Positions 21,781 to 31,994 of a stretch of 64,000 nt of DNA are shown here, in pieces (position 1 is the stretch's first letter; the number at the start of each line of letters is the position of its first letter). The notes beneath the pieces were generated by a model. It ran no database searches and was not told the origin of the DNA. It saw nothing but the letters and a program-made list of their open reading frames with translations. A program made the translations under genes and the position numbers. The stretch is from Skeletonema tropicum (Eukaryota; Bacillariophyta; Thalassiosirophyceae; Thalassiosirales; Thalassiosiraceae), in NCBI GenBank assembly GCA_037178625.1, contig CM074129.1, positions 4,649,963 to 4,713,962 of the forward strand, read 5' to 3'.

Positions 21781-23946
21781 ATGCAGTCTAAGCAGAATTG
21801 GAGAGGCATCTACTATTCCACCACAATTTGTTCTTGCAACACTTTTTCTTGTCACTAAAGGTTTCATCCCATCCTGCCGCGAGTCCCCCACAAGGCGACG
21901 CTCCATCGGCGAATGGATTGGTGACACTTGTACGGAGAGAACTGCGCCGTCTGTTGAGCCTTCGACTGTGCCAAGTATAAGTATAGCTCCCTCTGAAAGT
22001 GCGGAGCCTTCATCTATACCTTCTGCAATGCCTTCGCCGGGTCCATCTGGGGAACCTTCAGCTGAGCCAAGTTTCTCTCCCTCAAAAAGTGTGCAGCCCT
22101 CAAGCGAGCCGTCTGTTGAGCCTTCGACTGTTCCAAGTATAAGTATAGCTCCCTCTGAAAGTGCGGAGCCTTCATCTATACCTTCTGCAATGCCTTCGTC
22201 AGGTCCATCCTCGCAACCTTCATCAGCTGAGCCGAGTTTGTCTCCCTCGAAAAGTGCGCAGCCCTCAAGCGAGCCGTCGTTGAAGACAACTTTGACTTTG
22301 ATATTAGCTGTACCGCCTGGGCCTGGAACAGTAACACCTCCATCCTCATCTGGAGCTGCACCTACACCTACACCAGATCCATCGCTGAAGCCATCGTCAG
22401 AGCCTAGTATGCTTCCCTCATCCGAGCCATCGTCAGAGCCTAGTATGCTTCCCTCATCCGAGCCATCGCCAGAGCCTAGTATGCTTCCCTCATCTGAGCC
22501 ATCGTCAGAGCCTAGTATGCTTCCCTCATCCGAGCCATCGTCAGAGCCTAGTATGGAGCCCTCCGAATCACTACAGCCTTCCACGAAGCCATCATCTGAG
22601 CACTCTACAGATCCTTCGTCGGAGCCCTCCTTGGAACCATCTACGGTACCTTCTTCTGCTCCTTCTTGCGCCCCCTCTGCATCACCAACTGAAGCACCTT
22701 CGATGCCACATGGCGTATATTTGTTCTATCCTCATTGGACACAAGGCAATGATGGATGTAGGTGAGTCCATTCTCTGCTCAGTCTGCATATGCATATTTA
22801 TTCAATGCGCAGATGATTAATTCTTATTTTCATTTACATTTACTACTTGTTGCTCTCTTAATCTTAACAGGAACGATGGTGATCAACCAGATTACATGAT
22901 GCTGAATCCTATAACTTGGCTATCTAGCACGTTGGAAGCTTGCTGTAAAAAGTTCTTTGATGGATATCAATTTGATGCTTGTATGAAAAGATATCCGCTG
23001 GACCACGATGATTGCATTACGCGGTTATTTTACCCTGATTGGAATGGATCAAATAGGGAATGCAAAAATGATGGTGAGTTTGCAAATGCAAATGCTCTCT
23101 AGATGTGTGTATCTGTCATAAGTTTATACCTGCAACATAGCTGATTTATATCTTCAAATTTCTGTTATATTATCTTCACCTTCCATATCTCTTCTGTTTC
23201 TCTGTATAGGCCAGGAGCCCTACTATATGCTGGTCGAGACCGAAAATTACTTATTCAATACAAGAGAAGAATGCTGTGAGAGACACTATTCCTGGAATAT
23301 TCGTGAGTGCCTGGGCGAATCAACTGAAGTTGGTACAGATAAATGGTACGTCGATTGGGATACTGAAACATGCATCCAAGATTGTGTTGGAAATTCACCT
23401 TGTGGTGGAATTGCAAATACGTGGGTAGAGTTCTATAGTAGCAAGCAGCAGTGCTGCAATGTAAGGTTGTCCTACAAGAATGATTGCATTAGCTCTTCAT
23501 CTTCAGGCAGTGCAGGTGGTGGTGGAAATGTAGTTGTAGGTTCAGAGAAGTGGTACGTCGATTGGGACAACTATGAGTGTGTCCAAGATTGCACTGGAGA
23601 GTCGCCTTGTGGTGGCATTGCAGAATCGTGGGAAGAGCTCTATGGTAGTATAGAAATTTGCTGTGATGAGTTGTTGTTCTGGAGGAAGGACTGTCCCGGC
23701 TTATCACCTTCAGTGTCAGTGTCTTCGCCTTCATCTTCAGTGTCTTCACCTTCATCTCCAGCTGTAGACTACAGTACAGCAAAGTGGTATGTCAAATTTA
23801 GTGCGAACACGTGCGTTCAAGATTGTGATGGGCCGTCGCCTTGTGGTGGCTATGCCGAGTCGTGGGACGAGCTCTATGATAGCAAGGCACGTTGCTGCGA
23901 TGAAAGATTGTTTTGGGTCCGTCGTTGCCTCACCATTGAGACATAG
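21781..23946 (+). CDS. Secreted SEPS-repeat protein with five paired-Cys modules, three exons
   Basis: Exons: about 21781-22761, 22871-23073 and 23210-23946, with GT-AG introns (both donors GTGAGT) that keep frame. The start is unresolved: the ATG at 21781 runs into a stop after 25 codons, while the coding frame upstream of the repeats reads [16 protein letters not shown] (signal-like) without an ATG, so one indel near the start or an upstream exon is likely. The middle is S-E-P-S/S-S-E-P-S-x-L-P repeats. The C-terminal half holds five modules with consensus W-Y-x-x-W...C-x-x-D-C/DG...P...(A/Y)...(E/F)...CC...C; modules 1-2 are the Y-P-x-W...C-x-N-D-G type and 3-5 the C-x-Q-D-C...SPCGG type. 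Such CC modules recur in diatom extracellular proteins; wall or ligand binding is inferred. Block A keeps only module 5. Confidence 0.7.
22380..22560 (+). repeat. 36-bp tandem repeat ([12 protein letters not shown])
   Basis: GAGCCATCGTCAGAGCCTAG plus TATGCTTCCCTCATCC recurs five times between about 22390 and 22555, encoding [12 protein letters not shown]. Confidence 0.85.
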
Positions 23947-24132
23947 AAGTAGAAGGCACAAACGTTGTATATATTTAGATTTAGTATTAGTAGGTATTGG
24001 TATTGTATATAATAAAGTGATGTACAGCCGTATTTGATCGAACTCTTGCAAATTAATGATAGCGCTAGCTTAAAGAAGCTTGCCAAACATAAAATGCCGA
24101 TGTCAACAAACTTCATATCATATCAGTTGACA

Positions 24133-24315
24133 TCAATCTTCCACTTCGGATTCGGACTTTGGCGCAGGCAGACTTTCTTTTCCTTTGCCTTTGCCTTTGC
24201 CTTTGCCTTTGCCTTTGCCTTTGCCTTTGCCTTTGCCTTTGCCTTTGCGCGCATTGGCATTCCCTTTGCTGCCAAATAATTCATTAGCCCAAGCGCTGGG
24301 GCTGGGGGCGAACAC
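24133..24315 (-). other. Lys/Gly-repeat C-terminal ORF, block B copy
   Basis: Reads (V)FAPSPSAWANELFGSKGNA then a long (KG)n run and KESLPAPKSESEVED with TGA. No ATG, and an in-frame TAA lies a few codons upstream. It matches the block A ORF at 10042-10146 in frame and flanks, but the KG tract has grown. Possible terminal exon of an unidentified minus-strand gene; no upstream exon was found. Confidence 0.35.
24179..24246. repeat. (TTTGCC)n hexanucleotide repeat
   Basis: About eleven units of TTTGCC in a row, against about three at the matching place in block A (10077-10095). It encodes the KG repeats on the minus strand. Confidence 0.9.
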
Positions 24316-25222
24316 TCGATGATTTACTGATTATGATCGATCGCTAGAACAGCTCGAGAGCAATTGCCTTAGAAGATACCAGTGTGCTGAACCAGCTCAA
24401 ATGAAACAAGATACTTATCTCTGTCTGGATCTGAGCTGATCTGAGACTGGAGATTGGCAGCGATGCGACAGATATTCAGATACCCATCTCATTACAAACT
24501 TCGCCGATGAATGAAAAAGAAATCGACTAACCTATTGGCCACATAACCGCGGATATTTTGGCCTCTTTTTGGCAGCAATCGGATATGGATCGGATATAAA
24601 ATATCCGATGTTTATTTGTGACTACAGCATCAATTTCTAGCCCAGTAATCATTACCAATTGATTGAACAGGCTTCTAAAGTATTCTGATCTTCATAGTTT
24701 GCATGAATATCATCTTTAAATTAATTGTTACAATGAATAAATGCCCAACACCTCGGCAATTCAACAAGATAAATCCTTCCCGAGTTGCTTTTTTTGCTGA
24801 ACCTGCCACTGTCCATGCCGTCATGAGAAACAAGACATAGCAACACTCTTGTGCTTTCATTATATCATAAACAAGCGTAATGACAAGCAGCAACAACTCA
24901 TGAGCATCTTGACGACGATAGATACGATATGGTAGAATGTTGTGATGCCAGCCAGCCCGCACTGGACCTCTCAGACCAGCTACGACATTGTAGCATGCAA
25001 CCTTGTCCTCTCTCCAATTGGTATCTCGTAGTTGCACGAGCGTTTTCGTCTCCAAGATGGTTCGTGCTGTGAGCTCTGACTTATCTAGATGCAAGCTCTG
25101 TCTCGTCTTCTCGCTCTGGATTAGCATTATAATCGTAGGGCTCACGTGGGTTCTAGGGGGCTGCCCCGGGAAATTGCACTATATTAAATGTGGCCGGACC
25201 GATCAGATTATCCATAGTGAGT

Positions 25223-25282
25223 CTTGATGGACAAATATGTCCATCAAGCCCCCGCCCCCTTGATGGACATATATGTCCATCA
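25223..25282. promoter_or_regulatory. Two adjacent TGATGGACA...TGTCCATCA palindromes
   Basis: First: 26 bp at 25223-25248 with arms CTTGATGGACA and TGTCCATCAAG and a 4-bp centre. Second: perfect 22-bp palindrome at 25261-25282 with a TATA-like centre. They are separated by a C-rich spacer. A third copy lies at 26922-26943. Dimer-binding sites or ends of a short mobile element are both possible. Confidence 0.5.
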
Positions 25283-26921
25283 CGGTTTTCCTAGGTGTCC
25301 CCCTTCCAGATGCAACGATTTGTACGACAAATAATTTAGGACACTAGTATTTGTGACTATTCTACAGAATGGATTCTACACTTTCCTAAACCTCACCACA
25401 CTTATCCTACACCCCCTACGGCCCGCCTACATCATGGCACTTCTACACCCCATGGGAAACCAGCCACTGCAACTACCGGTCATAGTCTGTTAGCGCATGT
25501 TATGAGCTTTCGTTAGAGCCGCCGGTCGGCGTTGTAGGTGGCGAATTATTCAAAATATAGCGTGTAGTGTCAAAAAATGAGGACATCGATCGCAGCAAGA
25601 TATTATTTATGCACATTAAATGTTGGGGCGGATAACACAACAAATCAATGGAAGCCGTGGCGTAAATCGTCTAATGATATGTAAGGAAGGTATCTGCAAC
25701 ATGGCGGCATTATGGGGCGGTCGTCGGTGTCGGTTGATACGTTAGTAGGGCCGAGAAAGTTTGCTCGGACGACGCTGCAGACGATGTCATCGTTATATTT
25801 AAAGGTGTTTCGCTTCCCTGTTACTGATACTGCCACCTTCAATGATCAAAACAATAATCAGCTTTGATTTTCCGCCAGGTTGGACTATCCATGAGCTATG
25901 TCAACAAAATAATCCTTGAGTATCTACCTGTTCTGAAAGATTTGAAAATGCTATTCACAACATCTGTTGGGTGGTTATTGACGCGACAAAATGGGGAGAG
26001 ACGTTGTACGAGGCAGCAATCTTTGTTATTATACTATAAGAGCGAGGGGGAACAATAATTTGGTGACCTTCATCTTGACACTACCAATAACAAATCATTA
26101 TTGTTGAAAGACATGATGCTATCAAGTTCGAATAATTTCAAATAACACACACAATCAGTCGACTCTTTCGTTATAATGGCAATATTCATGGCAATAAATG
26201 ATCATCTACACTGCCCACTTATAAATGATGACTCAGAAATGTGCTGTTGCCCAAAATACTTTGTAAAGAGTATGAATATGCTGTTGACCTATTCAGCAGT
26301 AATCTGTAATTACCCTTCTAAGTGATACTTTGTTGGCATGCACCACCTCAAATGAGCATAACCACAGTCTCCAATGCAGATGCACTATATCTTGTAGGAT
26401 TTAATAGTAAGATATTGTGGTGTAAGCCTTGATATCATATAAAGTAAAGACATTTAAGTCACCTGTAGCATCTTGATGGCTGCCATAATGGTGTCCAGAA
26501 CCTCAATAAAGGGAGTGACATGCATGACCTTGGCACAAATTATGGTCTCCAGTCACGTAGGATAGTTTTATGAAGGATATGGAGGGGTGGTACTCTATCT
26601 TCAATAATACCATGGATTAATTGACCCCCATTGACGCTTCGACGCATTCTCGAATTATGACGAAGTTCCATTTAGTGACCAAATACGTCGTCACATGCTG
26701 AATATCGAAGCCAACCGACTGCACCATTCGATTCTGCGTTGAAATTGGTCTAGGGACAATACTTGGGGGTCAGTAGGCTTGTGGTGTATGGTGTTAAAGG
26801 CATTGTCCTTCTTGTAGCGGCACGGTGGTTTGGTGATGGGTTACTAGTGTCCATGCGATATGTGGGTTCCCTTGGTCTAACAATTACTGTTTTTACTACA
26901 CAGCGGACACTAGTATTTTGC

Positions 26922-26943
26922 TGATGGACAAATTTGTCCATCA
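26922..26943. promoter_or_regulatory. Perfect 22-bp palindrome 29 bp before the RAD54B-like ATG
   Basis: Arms TGATGGACAAA and TTTGTCCATCA, same family as 25223-25282. The position just before the start codon makes a regulatory or 5'-UTR hairpin role conceivable but unproven. Confidence 0.45.
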
Positions 26944-26972
26944 AGGGCCAAAATAACCCCAAAAAACTCACT

Positions 26973-29900
26973 ATGGATATATCGGCACCCCCCAGTAGCC
27001 AGCGGATATGTGGCCATGGGGTTAAAATCGACGTTGACCATGAAACTGAAACGCTCTCACTACACAATACATCCACCACCAGCACCGGCCCATCATCAAA
27101 CTCAACACAGCCAATCATGACGTCAACAACTCCTCAACTGTACCGCTTCACAGTTCTCTACTACAAACGAACGAACAAAGTGCACAAACATCGAGGCACT
27201 TCCCGCCAAGATGGAATATTGAGCATTGCCCCTCCGCCGGTGAGCTCGGTGCGCTTGCTTGACAATGATGTCGCCAACGCCGCTGATGATCATGATGACG
27301 ATGATCTGAATGACGACGATAGCGAAGACGAAGATGTCGCAGCTGGCAAGAGCTATTACAAGCGACGCGGCAAAAAGAAGAATTTCAGCAAAAAATCGAA
27401 CAAACGAAGCGCACTCCAAAAAAAGACAAGCAAGAGCGCTGCTGCAGTAATAATTTACAGCGGTGTCAATCAAGAACTGGCCAAGAGGGCAGCGGACATT
27501 CAAGATGATGAGGAGATCGTGTTGAGTGGTCAATGGGAGTGTCAGATCATTAGCAAGTTGTTGGAGGAGGATGGTTGTGGACATGATGGGGCTATAAGTA
27601 CCAAGACACCGATTTCGGGAGCGGCGCACAATAACAGTAGTACTGCAACTGCAGCCAAGATTGGCACTCGAAAATTATTCATGACGAAACCACCACAGCG
27701 AGGAGGGTTGATATCAAGGTCAAGGGGTGCAATTTCAACTGGTGGTCCTTCTTCTGTCGCTAGCAGTAGAGCTAGAGCACCACTTCATTCTGTCAAGCTA
27801 AGTAATCATGACATAGGAATGAAACAAAAACAACCGTCATACAAATTATTAGGCGCACGTGCAGCAGATCATGGGCTCATCAAAGCACCTGTTAGTACTG
27901 CCACTGCCATTGGTCATGCTGCTGCTGTGTCAAATAATAGTAATAATAATGCTGCCTCTTTGAAGTCAGTAGCTTCTTCGTCATCATCATCAGCAGCGGC
28001 AGCATCTGGAGCAGCGGTAGCATCTGGTGGAAAAGTAATGAAAAAGGATAAAAATGGGGAATGGTACTTGGACAATGCTGCATCTTCCAAACACGATGAT
28101 CATGACGATGCAGCAACCACCACGACGTTGAAAAAGACATCATCTATTCCATCCTCACTTGTCAGGGCGAAAGGAGCATCGTCTACTCTTGGTGCAGGAT
28201 TGGTGCGGAAACGTCCACTTGGTAGTATTGCCGGTGGTATCAGCAGTAGTAATGGTGGTGGAGGGCTACTGAAACGCAATATGAATATGATGATGAGTGG
28301 CAATCATCTCAAATCAACATCTACAGCAGCATTGAGCAATACCAAATCAACTACATCCACTGCTGCTCCTGTATCCAACAACAACAACAAGAACTTTTTT
28401 CCAGGAGCACTAGGTGACAAAATCAACATTCCCAACTCTATCCGTGAGGTATTGCGTCCACATCAACGTGAGGGGATTGCATTTTTATGGAATTGTGTGA
28501 CCGGTGTTAGTGTGGGGTTGAATCATGCAATTGTTCGAGCAAGAGAGCAAAGTGCTTCTTCTTGTTCGTCGTCTTTGAGTAGTATGGGTTCGTTTGATTT
28601 GGAGGTGGATGGTATGGATGATAGTGATGTGGAATATGATGATTGTGGTGTTTCTTCGCTCCAAACAAATAGTAGTGGTGTTGGTGGCGGTGCAATGGCG
28701 AATAATAAGAAGAAGGAGGGTGGTGACAATCCCATGCCCAGGGGAGCAGTCTTGGCTGATGAGATGGGTCTCGGGAAGACATTGATGACTATTGCTACAA
28801 TCTTTGCACTCCATCGTCGTAAACGCGATCGTCGCTTCATTGTTGTATGTCCCTCTTCACTAGTGCCCAATTGGGCAAAGGAATTTGATAAGTGGATCGG
28901 CAAGGCATCACAACCCAAACGAGTTATAGTTAGAAATGGCAATGAGGAGGGTCTGCGTAAATTGCGTTCGTTTGTCCCAATCAAACCAAATCAGAGTGAG
29001 GTGCTCATTTTGTCGTATGAACTGTTCCGAATTCATAAGAAGGTAATTTGTAATGCTGCCAAGATTGGTCTCTTGGTCGTAGATGAAGGACATCGTCTAA
29101 AGAATACAGCAGGATCACAAACTTTGTCGGCATTGAATTCCATTAGCGCAGAGGCGAGGATCCTCATTTCTGGAACGGTCATTCAAAACAATCTATCGGA
29201 ATTTTTTACCCTGGCTTCTTTTGCGGTGCCAGGTATTCTGGGGGATTTGAATACATTCCGTCGTCTCTATGAACGTCCAATGTCTCGTGCGAATCAAAAG
29301 AATGCAACTTCGGGTCAAAAGGAGAAGGGCCGGCAACAGTCCAAGCTGTTGGATAGTATCACATCCACCTTCGTGCTGCGTCGTACCCAGAAGGATGTCT
29401 TGAAATCAATTCTGCCACCGAGGCAGGAAATTTTATTGTTTTGTCGTCCTACGGAACGTCAATGTCAACTGTACAAGAATATTTCAAATCGTGCCTCCAA
29501 ATCGATTGGATCGATTGGTGGTATTGAAGCAAGTAACAATCCATTGATGCTTCTCACTGAAGCGCGGAAGTTGTGTACACATCCCTCACTGTTGGGTGAA
29601 GCTAGTGATTCATCATTGGAACTCTCCGGAAAGATGATCGTCCTCAGTAGCTTGCTTGACTCCATTCGGCAAAACAATCCCACCGATAAGGTTGTCATCA
29701 TTTCCAACTTTACGTCGGCGCTCACCGTCATAGAAGATTCCATCTTGCGCAAGAAGAACTTACCATTTGTTCGCCTCGATGGATCTACAGATAATGCATC
29801 TCGAGGTCCAACCGTTGATTCATTCAACAAGAGATCAATCGAACATAGCTTTGCCTTCATGCTCAGCTCCAAGGCTGGTGGGTGTGGGCTGAACTTGATA

Positions 29901-30464
29901 GGGGCTAATCGTCTCATTATGGTGGATGCAGATTGGAACCCAGCGACGGATCAGCAAAGCATGGCCCGTATCTATCGTCAGGGTCAAACAAAGCCGTGCT
30001 TCATTTACCGATTGTTCACTACTGGAACCGTTGAGGAGATTATTTACCAGAGGCAAACTCAAAAGGGTAATCTGGCCAAGATTGCAAATAATGGAGGGAG
30101 CAAGAAGGGTAGTAGTACCAATGCATCTTTCACCAAAGAAGAACTTCGTGACTGCTTCACGTTGAAAGAGGGTTGTAAATGTGACACTAAGACGAAGCTT
30201 GGGAATAAGTGGAGTGATTACAACGGTGCTGATTCGTTGCGTGATGATGGGTTTGCTGACGCGCCTCTTCTTGGAGTGTGCGAAGACAAGGCTGGGACTC
30301 TCTCGTTTGTTCATGTGGTTGATGAAGATGCCAATCCAGTTGATCCGGACGATGACGACAATGATGCTGAGAAAGCGGCCGCTGGTGTGGATGAAGATGA
30401 TGATGACTCCTCGCTTGGGTTGGGCTCAGAATCTTCGTCCGAAGAAGAAGAATTTGAAGGGTAG
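26973..30464 (+). CDS. RAD54B: RAD54B/RDH54-like SNF2 DNA translocase
   Basis: Intronless, 1163 aa from ATG 26973; the frame opens earlier but only with a TTG. Residues about 55-80 (YRFTVLYYKRTNKVHKHRG...DGIL) and a downstream Ile/Val-rich stretch match the N-terminal domain of RAD54B (Y-F-x-V-x-x-x-K-x-x-K-K-x-K). A long Ser/Asn/Ala-rich linker (about 170-480) leads to the Rad54-type entry IREVLRPHQREGIAFLWNCV. Then come Walker A (DEMGLGKT, about 596-603), DEGH (about 703), motif III SGTVIQNN, and the helicase C lobe with LSSKAGGCGLNLIGANRL and ARIYRQGQ. An acidic tail follows. RAD54 proteins remodel Rad51-DNA filaments and D-loops in homologous recombination. Odd points: a hydrophilic insert of about 70 residues between HQREG and Walker A, and GTVIQNN where the family has GTPIQND. 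Function is otherwise expected to be intact. Confidence 0.9.
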   Translation: MDISAPPSSQRICGHGVKIDVDHETETLSLHNTSTTSTGPSSNSTQPIMTSTTPQLYRFTVLYYKRTNKVHKHRGTSRQDGILSIAPPPVSSVRLLDNDVANAADDHDDDDLNDDDSEDEDVAAGKSYYKRRGKKKNFSKKSNKRSALQKKTSKSAAAVIIYSGVNQELAKRAADIQDDEEIVLSGQWECQIISKLLEEDGCGHDGAISTKTPISGAAHNNSSTATAAKIGTRKLFMTKPPQRGGLISRSRGAISTGGPSSVASSRARAPLHSVKLSNHDIGMKQKQPSYKLLGARAADHGLIKAPVSTATAIGHAAAVSNNSNNNAASLKSVASSSSSSAAAASGAAVASGGKVMKKDKNGEWYLDNAASSKHDDHDDAATTTTLKKTSSIPSSLVRAKGASSTLGAGLVRKRPLGSIAGGISSSNGGGGLLKRNMNMMMSGNHLKSTSTAALSNTKSTTSTAAPVSNNNNKNFFPGALGDKINIPNSIREVLRPHQREGIAFLWNCVTGVSVGLNHAIVRAREQSASSCSSSLSSMGSFDLEVDGMDDSDVEYDDCGVSSLQTNSSGVGGGAMANNKKKEGGDNPMPRGAVLADEMGLGKTLMTIATIFALHRRKRDRRFIVVCPSSLVPNWAKEFDKWIGKASQPKRVIVRNGNEEGLRKLRSFVPIKPNQSEVLILSYELFRIHKKVICNAAKIGLLVVDEGHRLKNTAGSQTLSALNSISAEARILISGTVIQNNLSEFFTLASFAVPGILGDLNTFRRLYERPMSRANQKNATSGQKEKGRQQSKLLDSITSTFVLRRTQKDVLKSILPPRQEILLFCRPTERQCQLYKNISNRASKSIGSIGGIEASNNPLMLLTEARKLCTHPSLLGEASDSSLELSGKMIVLSSLLDSIRQNNPTDKVVIISNFTSALTVIEDSILRKKNLPFVRLDGSTDNASRGPTVDSFNKRSIEHSFAFMLSSKAGGCGLNLIGANRLIMVDADWNPATDQQSMARIYRQGQTKPCFIYRLFTTGTVEEIIYQRQTQKGNLAKIANNGGSKKGSSTNASFTKEELRDCFTLKEGCKCDTKTKLGNKWSDYNGADSLRDDGFADAPLLGVCEDKAGTLSFVHVVDEDANPVDPDDDDNDAEKAAAGVDEDDDDSSLGLGSESSSEEEEFEG

Positions 30465-30673
30465 AAGAATCTCCCTTCTTTTCTGTTGTGCATGTCTAAC
30501 GATATATAACTACATTCATTCATTCATTCATTACTCTTATAGTAATCAATTTTAGCAACAACTACTACAACAAAATTCAACCTTGCCCGTGTTACGTGTC
30601 TTGCTGAGAGAGCCACGGAGATGGAGAGAGATGAATCAAGACTTATAAATTACCAATGTCCCATAGCTTGTAG

Positions 30674-31849
30674 CTAATGCTCCTCCATCGACAAAAGTAT
30701 CTTGACAACACCATCCTCATATCTATTTGCCATTTGATAAGCCTCCACGAAACGAGAGAATGGGATAGTATGTGAAAAGATGATAGACGGATCAATAACA
30801 CCTCGCTCAATCAACTCTACTGCTGTCTCAAACGACTTCATCTCAGGGGAGTGCGAGCAAATATACGTGAGATTTCGTGCCAGATCCTCATAACCGATGC
30901 TCATTTGGCTTTCAGACTTGGCAGGTGGTAGACCGAAAAGCAAGACTTTTCCTCCATCTCTTGTGAGCTTGGAGCATAGCTGGATAGTAGCACTCTGATG
31001 ACCGGCCATTTCAATAGTGACATCGCATAGCTTCCCACCATTGATAGCTCTTACTTGTTGTTTGATCTTTTCAATGTCCATCGATGATGCTACTTTGATT
31101 GTATGCGTAGCATTGTTCCTCAATGAGTACGACAACCTCTCATCCAATAGATCCAATGCAATTATTCGACAAGCCCCCAAGTTTGCTAGCATTTGCGTCA
31201 TGATGAGACCGTTTTGACCTTGTCCAATCACGGCCACAGTTGCATTAACGACAGATCCGAGCTTCTGACAAGCATGAAGGATGGTTCCAAGCGGCTGGGC
31301 CAAAACATACCAACGTTGGTCAAAATCCAAAGATGGAATACTGTCTGGAAGCTTGACACATGTGCTCACATGGGTGATGAAGTATTCAGTGAATGCACCG
31401 CATTGCTCTGGATAGACACTCGATATATCTTGTCCTGTTTCCTTTTCGATTACTTCTCTTACGCTATCAACTTTGTACATGTACGCTGTTGACATGGCAA
31501 GCACCTTTTGGCCGATGGATAGTTCACAAGATGTTGATATAGGAGGAACGATATCCACGATGATACCGATCGCTTCATGTCCAGATCCTCCACATATCTC
31601 GGGCATAACATCAAACAATGCAGTCGGGCGTCGCCATTCCGGGCAGGAAGCACATCCTCCAAGTCCAAAGAGATCGCTTCCGCAAATCGAAGCGGCAATG
31701 GTTCGAATGAGGACCGTATTTGGAGGATAATCGTTTAGATTCAAGCTAGGAATGGGGTAACTTCTCAACTCATAGTGAGCTATTAGGTCCTTCTCTTTCC
31801 CATTACTGCTGTTAGATTGTTTGTTTCTTCTGAGGTACGCAGATAACAT
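30674..31849 (-). CDS. Medium-chain zinc-dependent dehydrogenase (MDR/ADH-like)
   Basis: Single exon, 391 aa, ATG at 31849, stop TAG at 30674; converges with the RAD54B-like gene, leaving 209 bp between them. GroES-like half: catalytic-zinc residues Cys56 (SICGSD) and His91-Glu92 (GGSGHEAIG). Rossmann half: GQGQNG at 209-214 for NAD(P). The four-Cys structural zinc lobe typical of classical ADH is absent; the region has only Cys150. The usual Glu of the EP motif is Gln185 (AQPLGTILHA). Substrate cannot be told; polyol, threonine or related alcohol dehydrogenases share this layout. No targeting peptide is obvious, so a cytosolic location is likely. Confidence 0.8.
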   Translation of the reverse strand: MLSAYLRRNKQSNSSNGKEKDLIAHYELRSYPIPSLNLNDYPPNTVLIRTIAASICGSDLFGLGGCASCPEWRRPTALFDVMPEICGGSGHEAIGIIVDIVPPISTSCELSIGQKVLAMSTAYMYKVDSVREVIEKETGQDISSVYPEQCGAFTEYFITHVSTCVKLPDSIPSLDFDQRWYVLAQPLGTILHACQKLGSVVNATVAVIGQGQNGLIMTQMLANLGACRIIALDLLDERLSYSLRNNATHTIKVASSMDIEKIKQQVRAINGGKLCDVTIEMAGHQSATIQLCSKLTRDGGKVLLFGLPPAKSESQMSIGYEDLARNLTYICSHSPEMKSFETAVELIERGVIDPSIIFSHTIPFSRFVEAYQMANRYEDGVVKILLSMEEH

Positions 31850-31994
31850 GGTTGTTTGGTTGCTTTGTAAACGCAGCCCCTTCCTACTAATCGTGAGTTG
31901 GCCTTCTCATCCATCACAAAGAGAAGTTGAGCAAATGAAGATGGCTATCTTATTTATCAGCAATCCGCAACAGCATCATCTCGAGAAGCCAGAT

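Larger units (their letters stand above)
17130..24508. repeat. Segmental duplication, block B
   Basis: Direct repeat of block A (see 4731-10320), offset about 12.4 kb at the start. It is more complete at the gene level: intact CAP gene and full SEPS/CC gene. It carries an insert of about 1 kb (20147-21168) absent from block A. Confidence 0.9.
24316..26972. other. Intergenic region upstream of the RAD54B-like gene
   Basis: Block B ends at about 24508. Beyond it I see no supported gene. The longest open frame (24675-25145 minus) has no domain. The region holds three related palindromes (25223, 25261, 26922) and a 14-bp direct repeat at 25339-25352 and 26905-26918 bounding about 1.55 kb. Confidence 0.5.

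Noticed and set aside
21775..22584. Minus-strand Ser/Asp/Gly-rich frame across the SEPS gene
   Set aside because: Antisense of the SEPS repeats; the introns and modules lie on the plus strand.
24675..25145. 156-codon minus-strand open frame
   Set aside because: No domain, poor composition, no splice or start context; not conserved in the duplication.
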